Source: Actibacterium sp. XHP0104 | GTDB taxonomy: Bacteria > Pseudomonadota > Alphaproteobacteria > Rhodobacterales > Rhodobacteraceae | Assembly (NCBI RefSeq): GCF_025751515.1 | Contig: NZ_JAOWLE010000007.1 | Span: forward strand, 87,093 to 151,092 | Direction of reading: 5' to 3' | DNA length: 64,000 nt | Shown here: piece by piece, positions 26,000-35,612 of the stretch | Numbering within the stretch: position 1 is the stretch's first letter | Layout: every line of letters begins with the position of its first letter | Position numbers and translations under genes: made by a program | Notes under the pieces: model-generated | What the model was told of the DNA's origin: nothing | The model's input: only the letters and a program-made list of their open reading frames with translations | Database searches by the model: none

Positions 26000-27085
26000 A
26001 TGGCTGCGATCGACTCTGACGCCCTGAATGATGCCGAGGCCCGCGAACAGCGCCGCGCCCGCATGTTTACCCGGATCAACAAGGCGGACCGCTGGTTCAC
26101 CGTGCTGGGTCTGGCCTGGCTGACCCCGGTTCTGAAAGCCGCCGCCGGCGACAACCCGCGCGCGCAGGCCAAGGAAATCTGGCGCCTGCTGGGCGTGCCG
26201 GTTCTGGCGATCTGCCTTTTCCTGCTGGCCTGGGGCGCGCTGGCGCCCAAGGTGCAGACCTCGCTGGGGGCGGTGCCCGGTCCGGCGCAGGTCTGGGAAG
26301 AGGTCGTGAACCTGCATGCCGATGCCGAGGCCAAGGCGGATAAGAAGGCCAAGTTCGAAGAGATGGTCGACAAGCGCAACGCCAAGCTGATCGCGGCGGG
26401 CCGCGCCGACGAGGCCAAGCAGGTCGCCTTTACCGGCGCGCCCAGCTATTACGAACAGATCTGGACCTCGATCAAGACGGTGTTCTTTGGCTTTCTGATC
26501 GCGACGCTGGTGGCGGTGCCGCTGGGCATTCTGGCCGGCCTGTCGCCCAACGCGAATGCCGCGATCAACCCGCTGGTGCAGATCTTCAAGCCGGTCTCGC
26601 CACTGGCCTGGCTGCCGATCGTGACGATGGTTGTCTCGGCGCTTTATGCCACCAACGAGGGTCTTTTCGCCAAGTCGTTCCTGATCTCGGCCATCACGGT
26701 GACGCTGTGTTCGCTGTGGCCGACGCTGATCAACACGGCGCTGGGCGTGGCCTCGATCGACAAGGATCTGATCAGCGTGTCGAAGGTGTTGAAGATGAAC
26801 ACCCGCACCAAGATCACCAAGCTGGTGCTGCCCTCGGCGCTGCCGCTGATCTTTACCGGGCTGCGCCTGTCGTTGGGCGTGGGCTGGATGGTGCTGATCG
26901 CGGCCGAGATGCTGGCGCAGAACCCGGGCCTGGGCAAGTTCGTCTGGGACGAATTCCAGAACGGCTCGTCCAGCTCTCTGGCCAAGATCATGGTGGCGGT
27001 GTTCACCATCGGGATCATCGGCTTCCTGCTGGATCGCGTGATGTATGCGCTGCAGTCGCTGTTCACCTTCACGAATAACCGGTGA
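26000..27085 (+). CDS. nrtB: nitrate ABC transporter permease
   Basis: Inner-membrane permease of 361 residues. The ABC inner-membrane motif is visible as [22 protein letters not shown], and helices flank it ([19 protein letters not shown] is typical of NrtB/SsuC). A long segment, roughly residues 95-150, between the first hydrophobic helix and the transport domain is rich in Lys, Glu and Ala ([20 protein letters not shown]) and looks helical; cyanobacterial NrtB lacks such an insertion as far as I recall. It overlaps the ATPase gene at a GTGA. Confidence 0.92.
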   Translation: MAAIDSDALNDAEAREQRRARMFTRINKADRWFTVLGLAWLTPVLKAAAGDNPRAQAKEIWRLLGVPVLAICLFLLAWGALAPKVQTSLGAVPGPAQVWEEVVNLHADAEAKADKKAKFEEMVDKRNAKLIAAGRADEAKQVAFTGAPSYYEQIWTSIKTVFFGFLIATLVAVPLGILAGLSPNANAAINPLVQIFKPVSPLAWLPIVTMVVSALYATNEGLFAKSFLISAITVTLCSLWPTLINTALGVASIDKDLISVSKVLKMNTRTKITKLVLPSALPLIFTGLRLSLGVGWMVLIAAEMLAQNPGLGKFVWDEFQNGSSSSLAKIMVAVFTIGIIGFLLDRVMYALQSLFTFTNNR

Positions 27086-28776
27086 TCGCCATGGCCATGA
27101 TTTCCTTCAAGAATGTCAGCAAAAGCTATGGTGAGGGTGTCCATACCCACCATGTGCTGAAGAACATCAACCTCGATGTGCAAGAGGGCGAGTTCCTGGT
27201 TCTGCTGGGCTTTTCCGGCACCGGCAAGACGACGCTGATCAACCTGATGGCGGGGCTGGATCAGCCCAGCCGGGGCGAGGTCACCTTTCGCGGCAAGCCG
27301 ATCACCGGCCCCGGCCCCGAGCGCGGTGTGATCTTTCAGAACTACTCGCTGATGCCGTGGCTGACGGTGGCGGGCAATGTAGGGCTGGCGGTCGATACGA
27401 TCTTTCCGGGCCTGCCCAAGGCGGAACGCGCGGCCAAGGTCGCCCATTACGTCAAGATGGTGGGGCTGAGCCACGCCGCGACGCGTCGCCCGGCCGAGCT
27501 GTCGGGCGGGATGCGCCAGCGGGTGAACGTGGCGCGGGCGCTGGCGATGAACCCCGAGGTTCTGTTGCTGGACGAACCGCTTTCGGCGCTGGATGCGCTG
27601 ACGCGGGCGAACCTGGCCGACGAGATCGAACATATCTGGGAGGCCGACAAGAAGACCTGCGTTCTGATCACCAACGACGTGGATGAGGCGATCATCCTGG
27701 CCGACCGGATCATCCCGCTGAACCCCGACGGCACCTTGGGCGAGGCCTTTGCCGTCGATATCCCGCGCCCGCGCGACCGGATCGAGATGAACCACCACGA
27801 CGGGTTCAAGGCCCTGCGCGCGCAGGTGACGAATTACCTGATGGACGTCGGTATCGATGCCCGCAGCGAGGGCAGCCGCATCCTGCCCGATGTCACGCCC
27901 ATTCACGGCGTGCCGGCAGCGGTGGTCGAGGCCCAGGCCGGGCTGATCGACGAGCGCTATCTGGATTTCTCGCAGCTGCACAAGATCTATCCCACGCCCA
28001 AGGGGCCGCTGACGGTGGTCGAGGATTTCGACCTCAAGGTGAACCGGGGCGAATTCATCAGCCTGATCGGCCATTCGGGCTGTGGCAAATCGACGGTTCT
28101 GACCATGGCGGCGGGGCTGAACTCGATCTCGAAAGGGGCGATCAAGCTGGATGGTCGTCACGTGATGGGCGCCGATCCCGAACGCGCGGTGGTATTCCAG
28201 TCGCCCAACCTGTTTCCGTGGCTGACCGCCAAGGAAAACGTGTCGATCGGGGTCGACAAGGTCTATCCCCGCGCCAGCCGGGCCGAGCGTCAGGACGTAG
28301 TGGAATACTACCTCGAACGCGTCGGTCTGGGCGATGCGATGGATCGCCCGGCGCATTCCATGTCGAATGGCATGAAACAGCGGGTCGGCATCGCGCGGGC
28401 CTTTGCTCTGTCGCCCAAGCTGCTGCTGCTGGACGAGCCGTTCGGGATGCTGGACAGCCTCACCCGGTGGGAGCTGCAAGAGGTGCTGATGGAGGTCTGG
28501 TCGCGCACCAAGGTCACCGCGATCTGCGTCACCCATGACGTGGACGAGGCGATCTTGCTGGCCGATCGGGTGGTGATGATGACCAACGGGCCGCAGGCCA
28601 CGATCGGCAAGATCACCGAGGTCGACCTGCCGCGCCCGCGCACCCGCAAGGCACTGCTCGAGCACCCCGATTACTATCGGTATCGCCAGGAGGTTCTGGA
28701 TTTCCTTGAGGAATACGAACACGGCGCAAAACCCAAGACACAGGCACAGGCCAAGCCGGCCGTAGCTGCGGAGTGA
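27082..28776 (+). CDS. nrtC: nitrate ABC transporter ATPase with two tandem nucleotide-binding domains
   Basis: Cytoplasmic protein of 564 residues holding two complete ABC ATPase domains. NBD1 has Walker [10 protein letters not shown], signature LSGGM (140-144) and Walker B LLLDEP, but its switch histidine is Asn198 (TNDVDEA). NBD2 has Walker [10 protein letters not shown], a degenerate signature MSNGM (427-431), Walker B LLLLDEP and a normal His485. The two changes fall in the same composite ATP site (see findings). Such tandem fusions replace the separate NrtC and NrtD of cyanobacteria. The start is uncertain among GTG 27082, ATG 27091 and ATG 27097; the GTGA overlap with nrtB favours the first. 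Confidence 0.9.
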   Translation: MIAMAMISFKNVSKSYGEGVHTHHVLKNINLDVQEGEFLVLLGFSGTGKTTLINLMAGLDQPSRGEVTFRGKPITGPGPERGVIFQNYSLMPWLTVAGNVGLAVDTIFPGLPKAERAAKVAHYVKMVGLSHAATRRPAELSGGMRQRVNVARALAMNPEVLLLDEPLSALDALTRANLADEIEHIWEADKKTCVLITNDVDEAIILADRIIPLNPDGTLGEAFAVDIPRPRDRIEMNHHDGFKALRAQVTNYLMDVGIDARSEGSRILPDVTPIHGVPAAVVEAQAGLIDERYLDFSQLHKIYPTPKGPLTVVEDFDLKVNRGEFISLIGHSGCGKSTVLTMAAGLNSISKGAIKLDGRHVMGADPERAVVFQSPNLFPWLTAKENVSIGVDKVYPRASRAERQDVVEYYLERVGLGDAMDRPAHSMSNGMKQRVGIARAFALSPKLLLLDEPFGMLDSLTRWELQEVLMEVWSRTKVTAICVTHDVDEAILLADRVVMMTNGPQATIGKITEVDLPRPRTRKALLEHPDYYRYRQEVLDFLEEYEHGAKPKTQAQAKPAVAAE

Positions 28777-28780
28777 TGAG

Positions 28781-31219
28781 ATGACCCAGAAACTTGTGAT
28801 TATCGGGGCGGGCATGGCTTCGGGCCGGGTGATCGAGCATCTGCTTGATGCCGATCCGGCGGCCTTTGACATCACCCTGTTCAACGCCGAGCCGCGCGGG
28901 AACTACAACCGCATCATGCTGTCGCCGGTTCTGTCGGGCGAAAAGACCTATGAGGATATCGTTACCCATTCCGACGACTGGTATGCCGAGAACGGTGTGA
29001 CCTGCCGCTTTGGCGAGCATGTCGTCAAGATCGACCGCGACCGCAAGGTGGTGGTCGGCCAGCAGGGTGAGGTGGCGTATGACAAGCTGATCATCGCCAC
29101 CGGCTCGGCCCCGTTTGTCATTCCGGTACAGGGCAGGGATCTGCCCGGCGTCATCACCTATCGTGATCTCGACGATACCAACGCCATGATCGAGGCCTCG
29201 GAAAAGGGCGGCAAGGCGGTGGTGATCGGCGGCGGGCTGCTGGGGCTGGAGGCCGCGGCGGGCTTGCAGATGCGCGGGATGGAGGTCACCGTTCTGCATC
29301 TGACGGCTCATTTGATGGACCGCCAGCTGGACGAGGCTGCCGGCTATATGCTGCGCCGCGATCTGGAACGCCGCGGCATCACCGTGATGACCCGCGCCTC
29401 GACGGCGGCGATCCTGGGGTCTGATCGGGTCGAAGGCGTGATGCTGGAAGACAGCACCGGGTTGCAGGCCGATCTGGTGGTCATGGCCGTGGGCATCCGC
29501 CCCGAAACCCGTCTGGCCACCGATGCGGGCATCGAGGTGGCGCGTGGCATCGAGGTCGATGCCCGGATGCGCAGTTCCGACGCCGATATCTATGCCGTGG
29601 GCGAATGTGTTGAATTCGACGGCCAGCTCTTTGGCCTTGTGGCGCCGCTTTATGATCAGGCCAAGGTTCTGGCGGCCGATCTGCTGGGCCAGGATGCGGC
29701 ATTCGTGCCCAAGGAGCTGTCGACCAAGCTCAAGGTCACCGGTTGCGATCTGTTCAGCGCCGGCGATTTTGCCGAGGCCGAGGGCCGCGAGGACATCGTG
29801 TTCCGCGACCCCGCGCGCGGGGTCTACAAGCGCCTGGTGCTGGAAGGCGGCCGACTGGTCGGGGCGGTGATGTATGGCGATACGGCCGACTCCAACTGGT
29901 TCTTTGGCCTGATCCGCGATGGCGCGGATGTGCAGGACATGCGCGAGACGCTGATCTTTGGCCCCGCCTATCAGGGAGGGGGCGCCTCGGACCCTCTGTC
30001 AGCCGTTGCAGCATTGCCGCCTGAGGCAGAGATTTGCGGCTGTAACGGCGTGTGCAAAGGCGCGATTGTCGAGGCGATCAATGGCGGCGCCACCGATTTG
30101 GGCGCGATCCGGGCCGTGACCAAGGCCAGCGCGTCTTGCGGCACCTGCACCGGGCTGGTTGAACAAGTGCTGGCGGTGACGCTGGGCGACGATTTTGTCC
30201 TGCCGACGGCCACGCCGGTCTGCGGCTGCACCGATCTGACCCATGAGGACGTGCGCCGCCTGATCAAGTCGCAAGAGCTGAAATCGCAGCCTGCCGTCTG
30301 GCAGGAACTGGGTTGGAAAACGCCCAATGGCTGTCATGTCTGCCGCCCGGCGATCAACTATTACCTGCTGGCCGAATGGCCGCTGGAATATGCCGATGAT
30401 CCGCAGTCGCGGTTCATCAACGAACGCAAGCACGCCAACATCCAGAAGGATGGCACCTATAGCGTCGTACCGCGCATGTTCGGCGGCATGACCACCCCGG
30501 CCGAGCTGCGCGCCATTGCCGATGCGGCCGAGAAATACAACGTGCCCACCGTGCATGTGACCGGCGGCCAGCGGATCGACCTCTTGGGCGTTCGGGGCGA
30601 AGACCTGCCCGCAATCTGGGCCGATCTGAATGCGGCGGGGATGGTGTCGGGCCATGCCTATTCCAAGGGCCTGCGCACGGTGAAAACCTGTGTCGGCAAG
30701 GATCACTGCCGCTTCGGCACCCAAGACAGCACCGGGCTGGGCATCAAGCTGGAAAAGGCGCTGTGGGGGTCGTGGACGCCGCACAAGGTCAAGCTGGCCG
30801 TGTCGGGCTGCCCGCGCAACTGCGCCGAGGCCACCTGCAAGGATATCGGGGTGGTCTGCGTTGACAGCGGCTATCAGATCGGCGTGGCCGGCGCCGCCGG
30901 CATGGATGTGAAGGAAACCGAGCGTCTGGCCGATGTCGCGACCGAGCAGGAGGTGATGGATCTGACCATGGCCTTCATGCAGCTGTATCGTGAAAACGCC
31001 AAGTATCTGGACCGTCCCTATAAATGGGTGGCCAAGGTGGGGCTCGACTGGGTCAAGGAACAGGTGGTCGAGGACGAGGCCAACCGCAAGGCGCTGATCG
31101 AGCGGTTCCTGATCTCGCAATCGGTCTATCAGAAAGACCCCTGGGCCGAGCTGGCACAGCCCAAAGCCGCCGCTGCCTTTTCCCCCATTGCCAATCTCAT
31201 GCAGGAGGCCGCCGAATGA
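28781..31219 (+). CDS. nirB: NAD(P)H-dependent nitrite reductase, large subunit
   Basis: Cytoplasmic assimilatory enzyme of 812 residues reducing nitrite to ammonium. In order: FAD domain (LVIIGAGMASGRVIE), NAD(P)H domain (VVIGGGLLGLEAAAGL), two BFD-like Fe-S segments (CGCNGVCKGAIVEAI near residue 420, then the ASCGTC and NGCHVCRP cysteines), a nitrite/sulfite reductase ferredoxin-like half-domain, and the siroheme/[4Fe-4S] cysteines in KTCVGKDHCRFG (near 637) and SGCPRNCAEATC (near 677). The siroheme is supplied by cysG at the end of the operon. It overlaps nirD (ATGA). Confidence 0.95.
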   Translation: MTQKLVIIGAGMASGRVIEHLLDADPAAFDITLFNAEPRGNYNRIMLSPVLSGEKTYEDIVTHSDDWYAENGVTCRFGEHVVKIDRDRKVVVGQQGEVAYDKLIIATGSAPFVIPVQGRDLPGVITYRDLDDTNAMIEASEKGGKAVVIGGGLLGLEAAAGLQMRGMEVTVLHLTAHLMDRQLDEAAGYMLRRDLERRGITVMTRASTAAILGSDRVEGVMLEDSTGLQADLVVMAVGIRPETRLATDAGIEVARGIEVDARMRSSDADIYAVGECVEFDGQLFGLVAPLYDQAKVLAADLLGQDAAFVPKELSTKLKVTGCDLFSAGDFAEAEGREDIVFRDPARGVYKRLVLEGGRLVGAVMYGDTADSNWFFGLIRDGADVQDMRETLIFGPAYQGGGASDPLSAVAALPPEAEICGCNGVCKGAIVEAINGGATDLGAIRAVTKASASCGTCTGLVEQVLAVTLGDDFVLPTATPVCGCTDLTHEDVRRLIKSQELKSQPAVWQELGWKTPNGCHVCRPAINYYLLAEWPLEYADDPQSRFINERKHANIQKDGTYSVVPRMFGGMTTPAELRAIADAAEKYNVPTVHVTGGQRIDLLGVRGEDLPAIWADLNAAGMVSGHAYSKGLRTVKTCVGKDHCRFGTQDSTGLGIKLEKALWGSWTPHKVKLAVSGCPRNCAEATCKDIGVVCVDSGYQIGVAGAAGMDVKETERLADVATEQEVMDLTMAFMQLYRENAKYLDRPYKWVAKVGLDWVKEQVVEDEANRKALIERFLISQSVYQKDPWAELAQPKAAAAFSPIANLMQEAAE

Positions 31220-31548
31220 GCTGGATCGACATCGGACATATCGACGACGTGCCCCTGCGCGGCGCGCGGATGGTGAAAACGCCGGTGGGCTGTATCGCGG
31301 TGTTTCGCACGGCGCCCGAGGAAATCTTTGCCGCCTCGAACAGTTGCCCGCACAAGGGCGGCCCGCTGTCCGAGGGGATCGTGCATGGGCAAAAGGTGAC
31401 CTGCCCGCTGCATAACTGGGTGTTCGATCTGAATACCGGGCAGGCGCAGGGCGCCGACGAGGGGCAGATCGACGTTTATCCGGTGCGGCTGGACGGGGGG
31501 CGGATCCTGCTTGATGGCGCCTCGGTCGGACTGCGGAGAGCCTCGTGA
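31216..31548 (+). CDS. nirD: nitrite reductase small subunit, Rieske-like
   Basis: Protein of 110 residues with a Rieske [2Fe-2S] motif: CPHKGGPL near residue 48 and CPLHNWVFDL near 67. Some NirD proteins lack these ligands, but here both Cys-x-His pairs are present, so a cluster can form. It begins inside the last codon of nirB and ends in the TGATG where nasA begins. Confidence 0.93.
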   Translation: MSWIDIGHIDDVPLRGARMVKTPVGCIAVFRTAPEEIFAASNSCPHKGGPLSEGIVHGQKVTCPLHNWVFDLNTGQAQGADEGQIDVYPVRLDGGRILLDGASVGLRRAS

Positions 31549-34178
31549 TGGATGGGGGCGGTGATGTCGATATCCGATCGACCTGCCCCTATTGCGGGGT
31601 CGGGTGCGGGGTGTTGCTGCGCGCGGATGGCCAGGGCGGGCTGACGGTCAAGGGCGACCCCGACCATCCGGCGAACTATGGGCGGCTCTGCTCCAAGGGC
31701 TCGGCGCTGGGCGAAACGCTGGGGATGCAGGGGCGTCTGCGGCATCCGGTGATCGACGGCCGGGCGGCCGACTGGGACGTGGCGCTTGACCTGGTCGCCG
31801 ACCGGTTTCGCCAGACCATCGCCCAGCACGGCCCCGACAGCGTGGCCTTTTACGTTTCGGGCCAGTTGCTGACAGAGGATTACTATGTCGCCAACAAGCT
31901 GATGAAAGGGTTCATCGGCTCGGCCAATATCGATACCAATTCGCGGCTGTGCATGGCCTCGTCCGTGGCCGGACATCGCCGCGCCTTTGGCACCGACACG
32001 GTGCCGGGCACCTATGAGGATCTGGAAGAGGCCGATCTGGTTGTGCTGACCGGGTCGAACCTGGCGTGGTGCCACCCGGTGCTGTATCAGCGCCTGTTGG
32101 CGGCCAAGTCGCGCCGTCCGGGTCTGCAGGTGGTCGTGATTGATCCACGCCGCACCGCCAGCTGCGATATCGCCGATCTGCACCTGGCGCTGGCGCCGGG
32201 CAGTGACGCGGCGCTGTTCAATGCGCTGTTGGCGCAGATCGACCGCGCCGGGGCGACTGATACGGATTTCCTGCGCCATGTCGCCGGGTTTGACGACGCG
32301 CTTGCCGCCGCGCAGGCCTCTGACCCCGCCATGACGGGGTTAAGCGCGCAAGAGATCGACCAGTTCTGCGACCTGTGGATCGGCGCGGAAAAGGTGGTCA
32401 CGATCTATAGCCAGGGCGTCAACCAATCCAGCTCGGGCACCGACAAGGTGAATGCGATCCTGAACTGTCATCTGGCCACGGGGCGGATCGGCAAACCCGG
32501 CATGGGGCCGTTTTCCGTCACCGGGCAGCCCAACGCGATGGGCGGGCGCGAGGTCGGCGGGCTGGCCAACATGCTGGCCTGTCATCTGGATCTGGAGAAC
32601 CCGATGCATCGCGCCGCCGTAAAGGCCTATTGGCAAAGCCCCGCGATCCCGACCGGGGCGGGGCTAAAGGCGGTCGACATGTTTCGCGCCGTGGGCGACG
32701 GGCGGATCAGGGCGCTGTGGATCATTCACACCAACCCGGCCGTGACGATGCCCGACGCGGGCGCGGTGCGCGCGGCGATCAAGGCCTGCCCGTTCACCGT
32801 GGTATCGGACATCACCCTGGCCAGCGATACGGCGCAGCTGGCGGATGTGGTTCTGCCGGCCACGGCCTGGGCCGAAAAGTCGGGCACCGTCACGAATTCC
32901 GACCGCACGATCAGCCGCCAGCGCCGCGCCTTGCCCGCGCCCGAGGGCACGCGCGACGACTGGGACATCATCGCCGATGTCGGGCGGCGCATGGGCTGGC
33001 GCGCGGCGTTCGACTATCGCCACCCGGCCGAGATCTTTCGCGAATATGCCGCGCTGTCGGGTGTCGCCGGATCATTGGGCCGCGATTTTGACATCTCGGG
33101 CCTGAGCGATCTGGACAACACCGCCTATGACGCCATGGCACCGGTGCGCTGGCCCGTGACGACCACCCGGCAGGGCGGTCGCTTTTTTGCTGATGGTGCG
33201 TTCTACCACGACGACGGCAAGGCCCGGATGATTGCGGTTGCGCCGCGACTGCCGGTCTCAAACCCCGGGCCGCGGCATGGTTTTCGCCTGAACACCGGGC
33301 GCATCCGCGATCAGTGGCACACGATGACACGCACCGCTCTGTCGCCGCGCCTGTCGGCCCATCTGGCCGAGCCTTTCGTCGATCTGCACCCCGAGGATGC
33401 CGCGCGTCTGGGTATCGGCCCGGCCGATCTGGTGCGCCTGTCGAATGACCGTGGGCAGGCCTTGCTGCGTGCGCGGATTTCCACCGCGATGCGTCCGGGG
33501 CAGGTCTTTGCGCCGATGCACTGGACCGGCGACACCGCGCCCGCCGCACGGATCAACCTGCTGGTGGCACCGGTCACCGATCCGGTATCGGGTCAGCCCG
33601 AAAGCAAGGCCAGCGTGGTCGATGTGACCCGGATGCAGGCGGCCTGGTATGGCTTTGCGGTTTCGGCGGGCGAGTTGTGGCCCGTGGGCGACTATTGGTC
33701 CCGTGCGCGCACCCGCGCCGGCTATCGCGCCGAGATGGCGGGCTATGAGGCGCCCGAGGATTGGGAAGAAACCGCGCGGCAGATTTTTGGCCTGCCCGAT
33801 GCCGAGATGCAGGTGCTGACCGATCCGGCGCGCGGCACCGCGCGTCTGGCGCTGCACATGGGCGGGCGGTTGCAGGCGGCGCTGTTTGTGTCGCCCCAGC
33901 CGGTGGCGGTCATGCGCGACTATCTGGCGGGGCTGCCGGGCAGTGACGCGCCGCAGGTGCTGACCGGGCGCGCGCCCGCCGATCTGCCCGATCCGGGGCC
34001 GGTGCTGTGCGCCTGTTTCGATGTGGGCATCAACACCATTCTGACCGCCATCGAAGAGCGCGGCCTGATCTCTGTCGAACAGGTGGGCGCGGCACTGCGG
34101 GCGGGCACCAATTGCGGCTCTTGCCGGTCCGAGATTGCGGCGCTGTTACCGGCGGCCACGCCCCAGGCCGCGCAATAG
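31548..34178 (+). CDS. nasA: assimilatory nitrate reductase catalytic subunit
   Basis: Molybdopterin oxidoreductase of 876 residues reducing nitrate to nitrite in the cytoplasm. Cys13, Cys16, Cys20 and Cys48 (CPYCGVGC...GRLCSKG) bind a [4Fe-4S] cluster; the bis-MGD domain follows (NSRLCMASSVAGHRRAFG, GTDKVNAILNCHLATGRIGKPG, GQPNAMGGREVGG) and there is no Tat signal. A C-terminal BFD-like domain (CACFDVGINT...GTNCGSC) adds a second Fe-S site, as in Klebsiella-type NasA. No separate flavoprotein NasC gene is present, so electrons may come from NirB or a ferredoxin. The ATG at 31548 overlaps the nirD stop; a GTG three bases earlier is possible. Confidence 0.94.
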   Translation: MDGGGDVDIRSTCPYCGVGCGVLLRADGQGGLTVKGDPDHPANYGRLCSKGSALGETLGMQGRLRHPVIDGRAADWDVALDLVADRFRQTIAQHGPDSVAFYVSGQLLTEDYYVANKLMKGFIGSANIDTNSRLCMASSVAGHRRAFGTDTVPGTYEDLEEADLVVLTGSNLAWCHPVLYQRLLAAKSRRPGLQVVVIDPRRTASCDIADLHLALAPGSDAALFNALLAQIDRAGATDTDFLRHVAGFDDALAAAQASDPAMTGLSAQEIDQFCDLWIGAEKVVTIYSQGVNQSSSGTDKVNAILNCHLATGRIGKPGMGPFSVTGQPNAMGGREVGGLANMLACHLDLENPMHRAAVKAYWQSPAIPTGAGLKAVDMFRAVGDGRIRALWIIHTNPAVTMPDAGAVRAAIKACPFTVVSDITLASDTAQLADVVLPATAWAEKSGTVTNSDRTISRQRRALPAPEGTRDDWDIIADVGRRMGWRAAFDYRHPAEIFREYAALSGVAGSLGRDFDISGLSDLDNTAYDAMAPVRWPVTTTRQGGRFFADGAFYHDDGKARMIAVAPRLPVSNPGPRHGFRLNTGRIRDQWHTMTRTALSPRLSAHLAEPFVDLHPEDAARLGIGPADLVRLSNDRGQALLRARISTAMRPGQVFAPMHWTGDTAPAARINLLVAPVTDPVSGQPESKASVVDVTRMQAAWYGFAVSAGELWPVGDYWSRARTRAGYRAEMAGYEAPEDWEETARQIFGLPDAEMQVLTDPARGTARLALHMGGRLQAALFVSPQPVAVMRDYLAGLPGSDAPQVLTGRAPADLPDPGPVLCACFDVGINTILTAIEERGLISVEQVGAALRAGTNCGSCRSEIAALLPAATPQAAQ

Positions 34179-34187
34179 GAGGCAGGG

Positions 34188-35582
34188 ATGAAAAGCTTTC
34201 CGATGTTCATTCGCACCACGGGCCGCAAGGTCGTGGTGGCCGGCGGGGGCGAGCAGGCGGCGCAAAAGCTGCGGCTGATACTCAAGACCGATGCCGAGCT
34301 GGTTATCGCCGCGCCAGAGCTTGACCCCGAGCTGGCCGCGTTGGTGCACCAAGGGCGGGCGCGGCATGTGGGCGGGCCAGTCACGCCCGATCTGTTTCGC
34401 GATGCGGCCTTTGCCTTTATCGCCACGGGCTGCGCGGGCGCGGATGCCGCGCTGCATGGCCTGGCACAGGCGGCGGGTTGCCCGGTCAATGTGGTTGACC
34501 GGCCCGACCTGTGCGACCTGACCACGCCGTCGCTGGTCGATCGCGACCCGGTGGTGGTGGCGATCGGCACCGAGGGAACGGCGCCCGTTCTGGCGCGCCA
34601 GATCAAGACCGATATTGAACAGATGCTGGCGCCCAATCTGGGCGGTCTGGCCGCGCTGGCCGGGCGGCTGCGCGACAGCGTTTCGGCGCATGTGCCCCGC
34701 GAACGGCGCCGGGCCTTTTGGCGCTGGGTGTTTGGCGATGCGCCGCGCCAAAGCTGGACGCGTGGTGCCGAACGCGATGCCGCGCGCCTGATCAAGGACG
34801 CCGTGGCCGCCGGGGCCGCGCCGGGCGACAGGGCCGATGGCCTGATCTCTCTGGTCGGGGCGGGGCCGGGCGCGCGCGATCTGCTGACGCTGCGCGCGGT
34901 GCAGCGCCTGCAAGAGGCGGATGTGATCTTTTACGACCGATTGGTCGACCCCGAGGTTCTGGAGTTGGCGCGTCGCGACGCCGAGCGGGTGTTCGTGGGC
35001 AAGGTCGTGGGTGCCTCTGCCTGGCCGCAGGAACGGATCAACGCGCTGATCGTGGCCGAGGCCCGCAAGGGGCGGCGCGTGGTGCGGCTGAAATCAGGTG
35101 ATCCGGGCATTTTCGGCCGCGCCACCGAAGAGCTGGACGCCGCGCGCGATGCCGGGATCGAGGCCGAGATCGTGCCGGGTGTGACGGCGGCCTTTGCCGC
35201 GGCTGCGGCGGCTGGCATGTCGCTGACCGAAAGGGGTGTCTCTGATGCGCTGGTTCTGGCGACGGGGATGGCGCGCGAGGGAGACCCCTTGCCCCAGGCC
35301 GCGCGACTGGCCGGGCCCGGGACGACGTTGGCCTATTACATGTCTGTGGCGCAGGCCGGGCGGATTCAGGACGGCCTGATCGCACAGGGGCTGGGGGCCG
35401 AGGCTCCGGTAATGATCGCGACCGAGGTTTCAAAGCCGGGGCAGGAAATCCTGCGCTGTGAACTGGGCGCGCTGGCCGACACGATTGCGGCGCGGGGTGT
35501 CAGCGGCTGCGCGATGATCCTGGTCACATGGCCCAAGGCGGCGCAGATAAAGCATGACAGTAACTTGGTCGGGCTGGTATAA
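34188..35582 (+). CDS. cysG: siroheme synthase (trifunctional CysG)
   Basis: Fusion of 464 residues. The N-terminal part (MFIRTTGRKVVVAGGGEQAAQKL, residues 1-115) is the precorrin-2 dehydrogenase/ferrochelatase; residues about 115-210 form the dimerisation region; from residue 217 a SUMT domain follows ([60 protein letters not shown]). The enzyme provides siroheme for NirB. It closes the nitrate operon. Its stop codon is embedded in a perfect TATAAT that probably serves paaX. Confidence 0.94.
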   Translation: MKSFPMFIRTTGRKVVVAGGGEQAAQKLRLILKTDAELVIAAPELDPELAALVHQGRARHVGGPVTPDLFRDAAFAFIATGCAGADAALHGLAQAAGCPVNVVDRPDLCDLTTPSLVDRDPVVVAIGTEGTAPVLARQIKTDIEQMLAPNLGGLAALAGRLRDSVSAHVPRERRRAFWRWVFGDAPRQSWTRGAERDAARLIKDAVAAGAAPGDRADGLISLVGAGPGARDLLTLRAVQRLQEADVIFYDRLVDPEVLELARRDAERVFVGKVVGASAWPQERINALIVAEARKGRRVVRLKSGDPGIFGRATEELDAARDAGIEAEIVPGVTAAFAAAAAAGMSLTERGVSDALVLATGMAREGDPLPQAARLAGPGTTLAYYMSVAQAGRIQDGLIAQGLGAEAPVMIATEVSKPGQEILRCELGALADTIAARGVSGCAMILVTWPKAAQIKHDSNLVGLV

Positions 35583-35583
35583 T
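35554..35583 (+). promoter_or_regulatory. probable sigma-70 promoter for paaX
   Basis: ATGACA at 35554-35559 (five of six matches to TTGACA), an 18-base spacer, then a perfect TATAAT at 35578-35583. The -10 box contains the cysG stop codon. The predicted start near 35590 leaves a short leader before the paaX ATG at 35613. Confidence 0.55.
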
Positions 35584-35612
35584 GTGTGACGCATCGACGA
35601 GGTCCGACCGGC

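Noticed and set aside
26644..28884. 746-codon open frame opposite nrtB and nrtC
   Set aside because: Composition is His/Gln/Arg-rich and it mirrors the codon pattern of the tandem ATPase; no ribosome-binding site or family resemblance.
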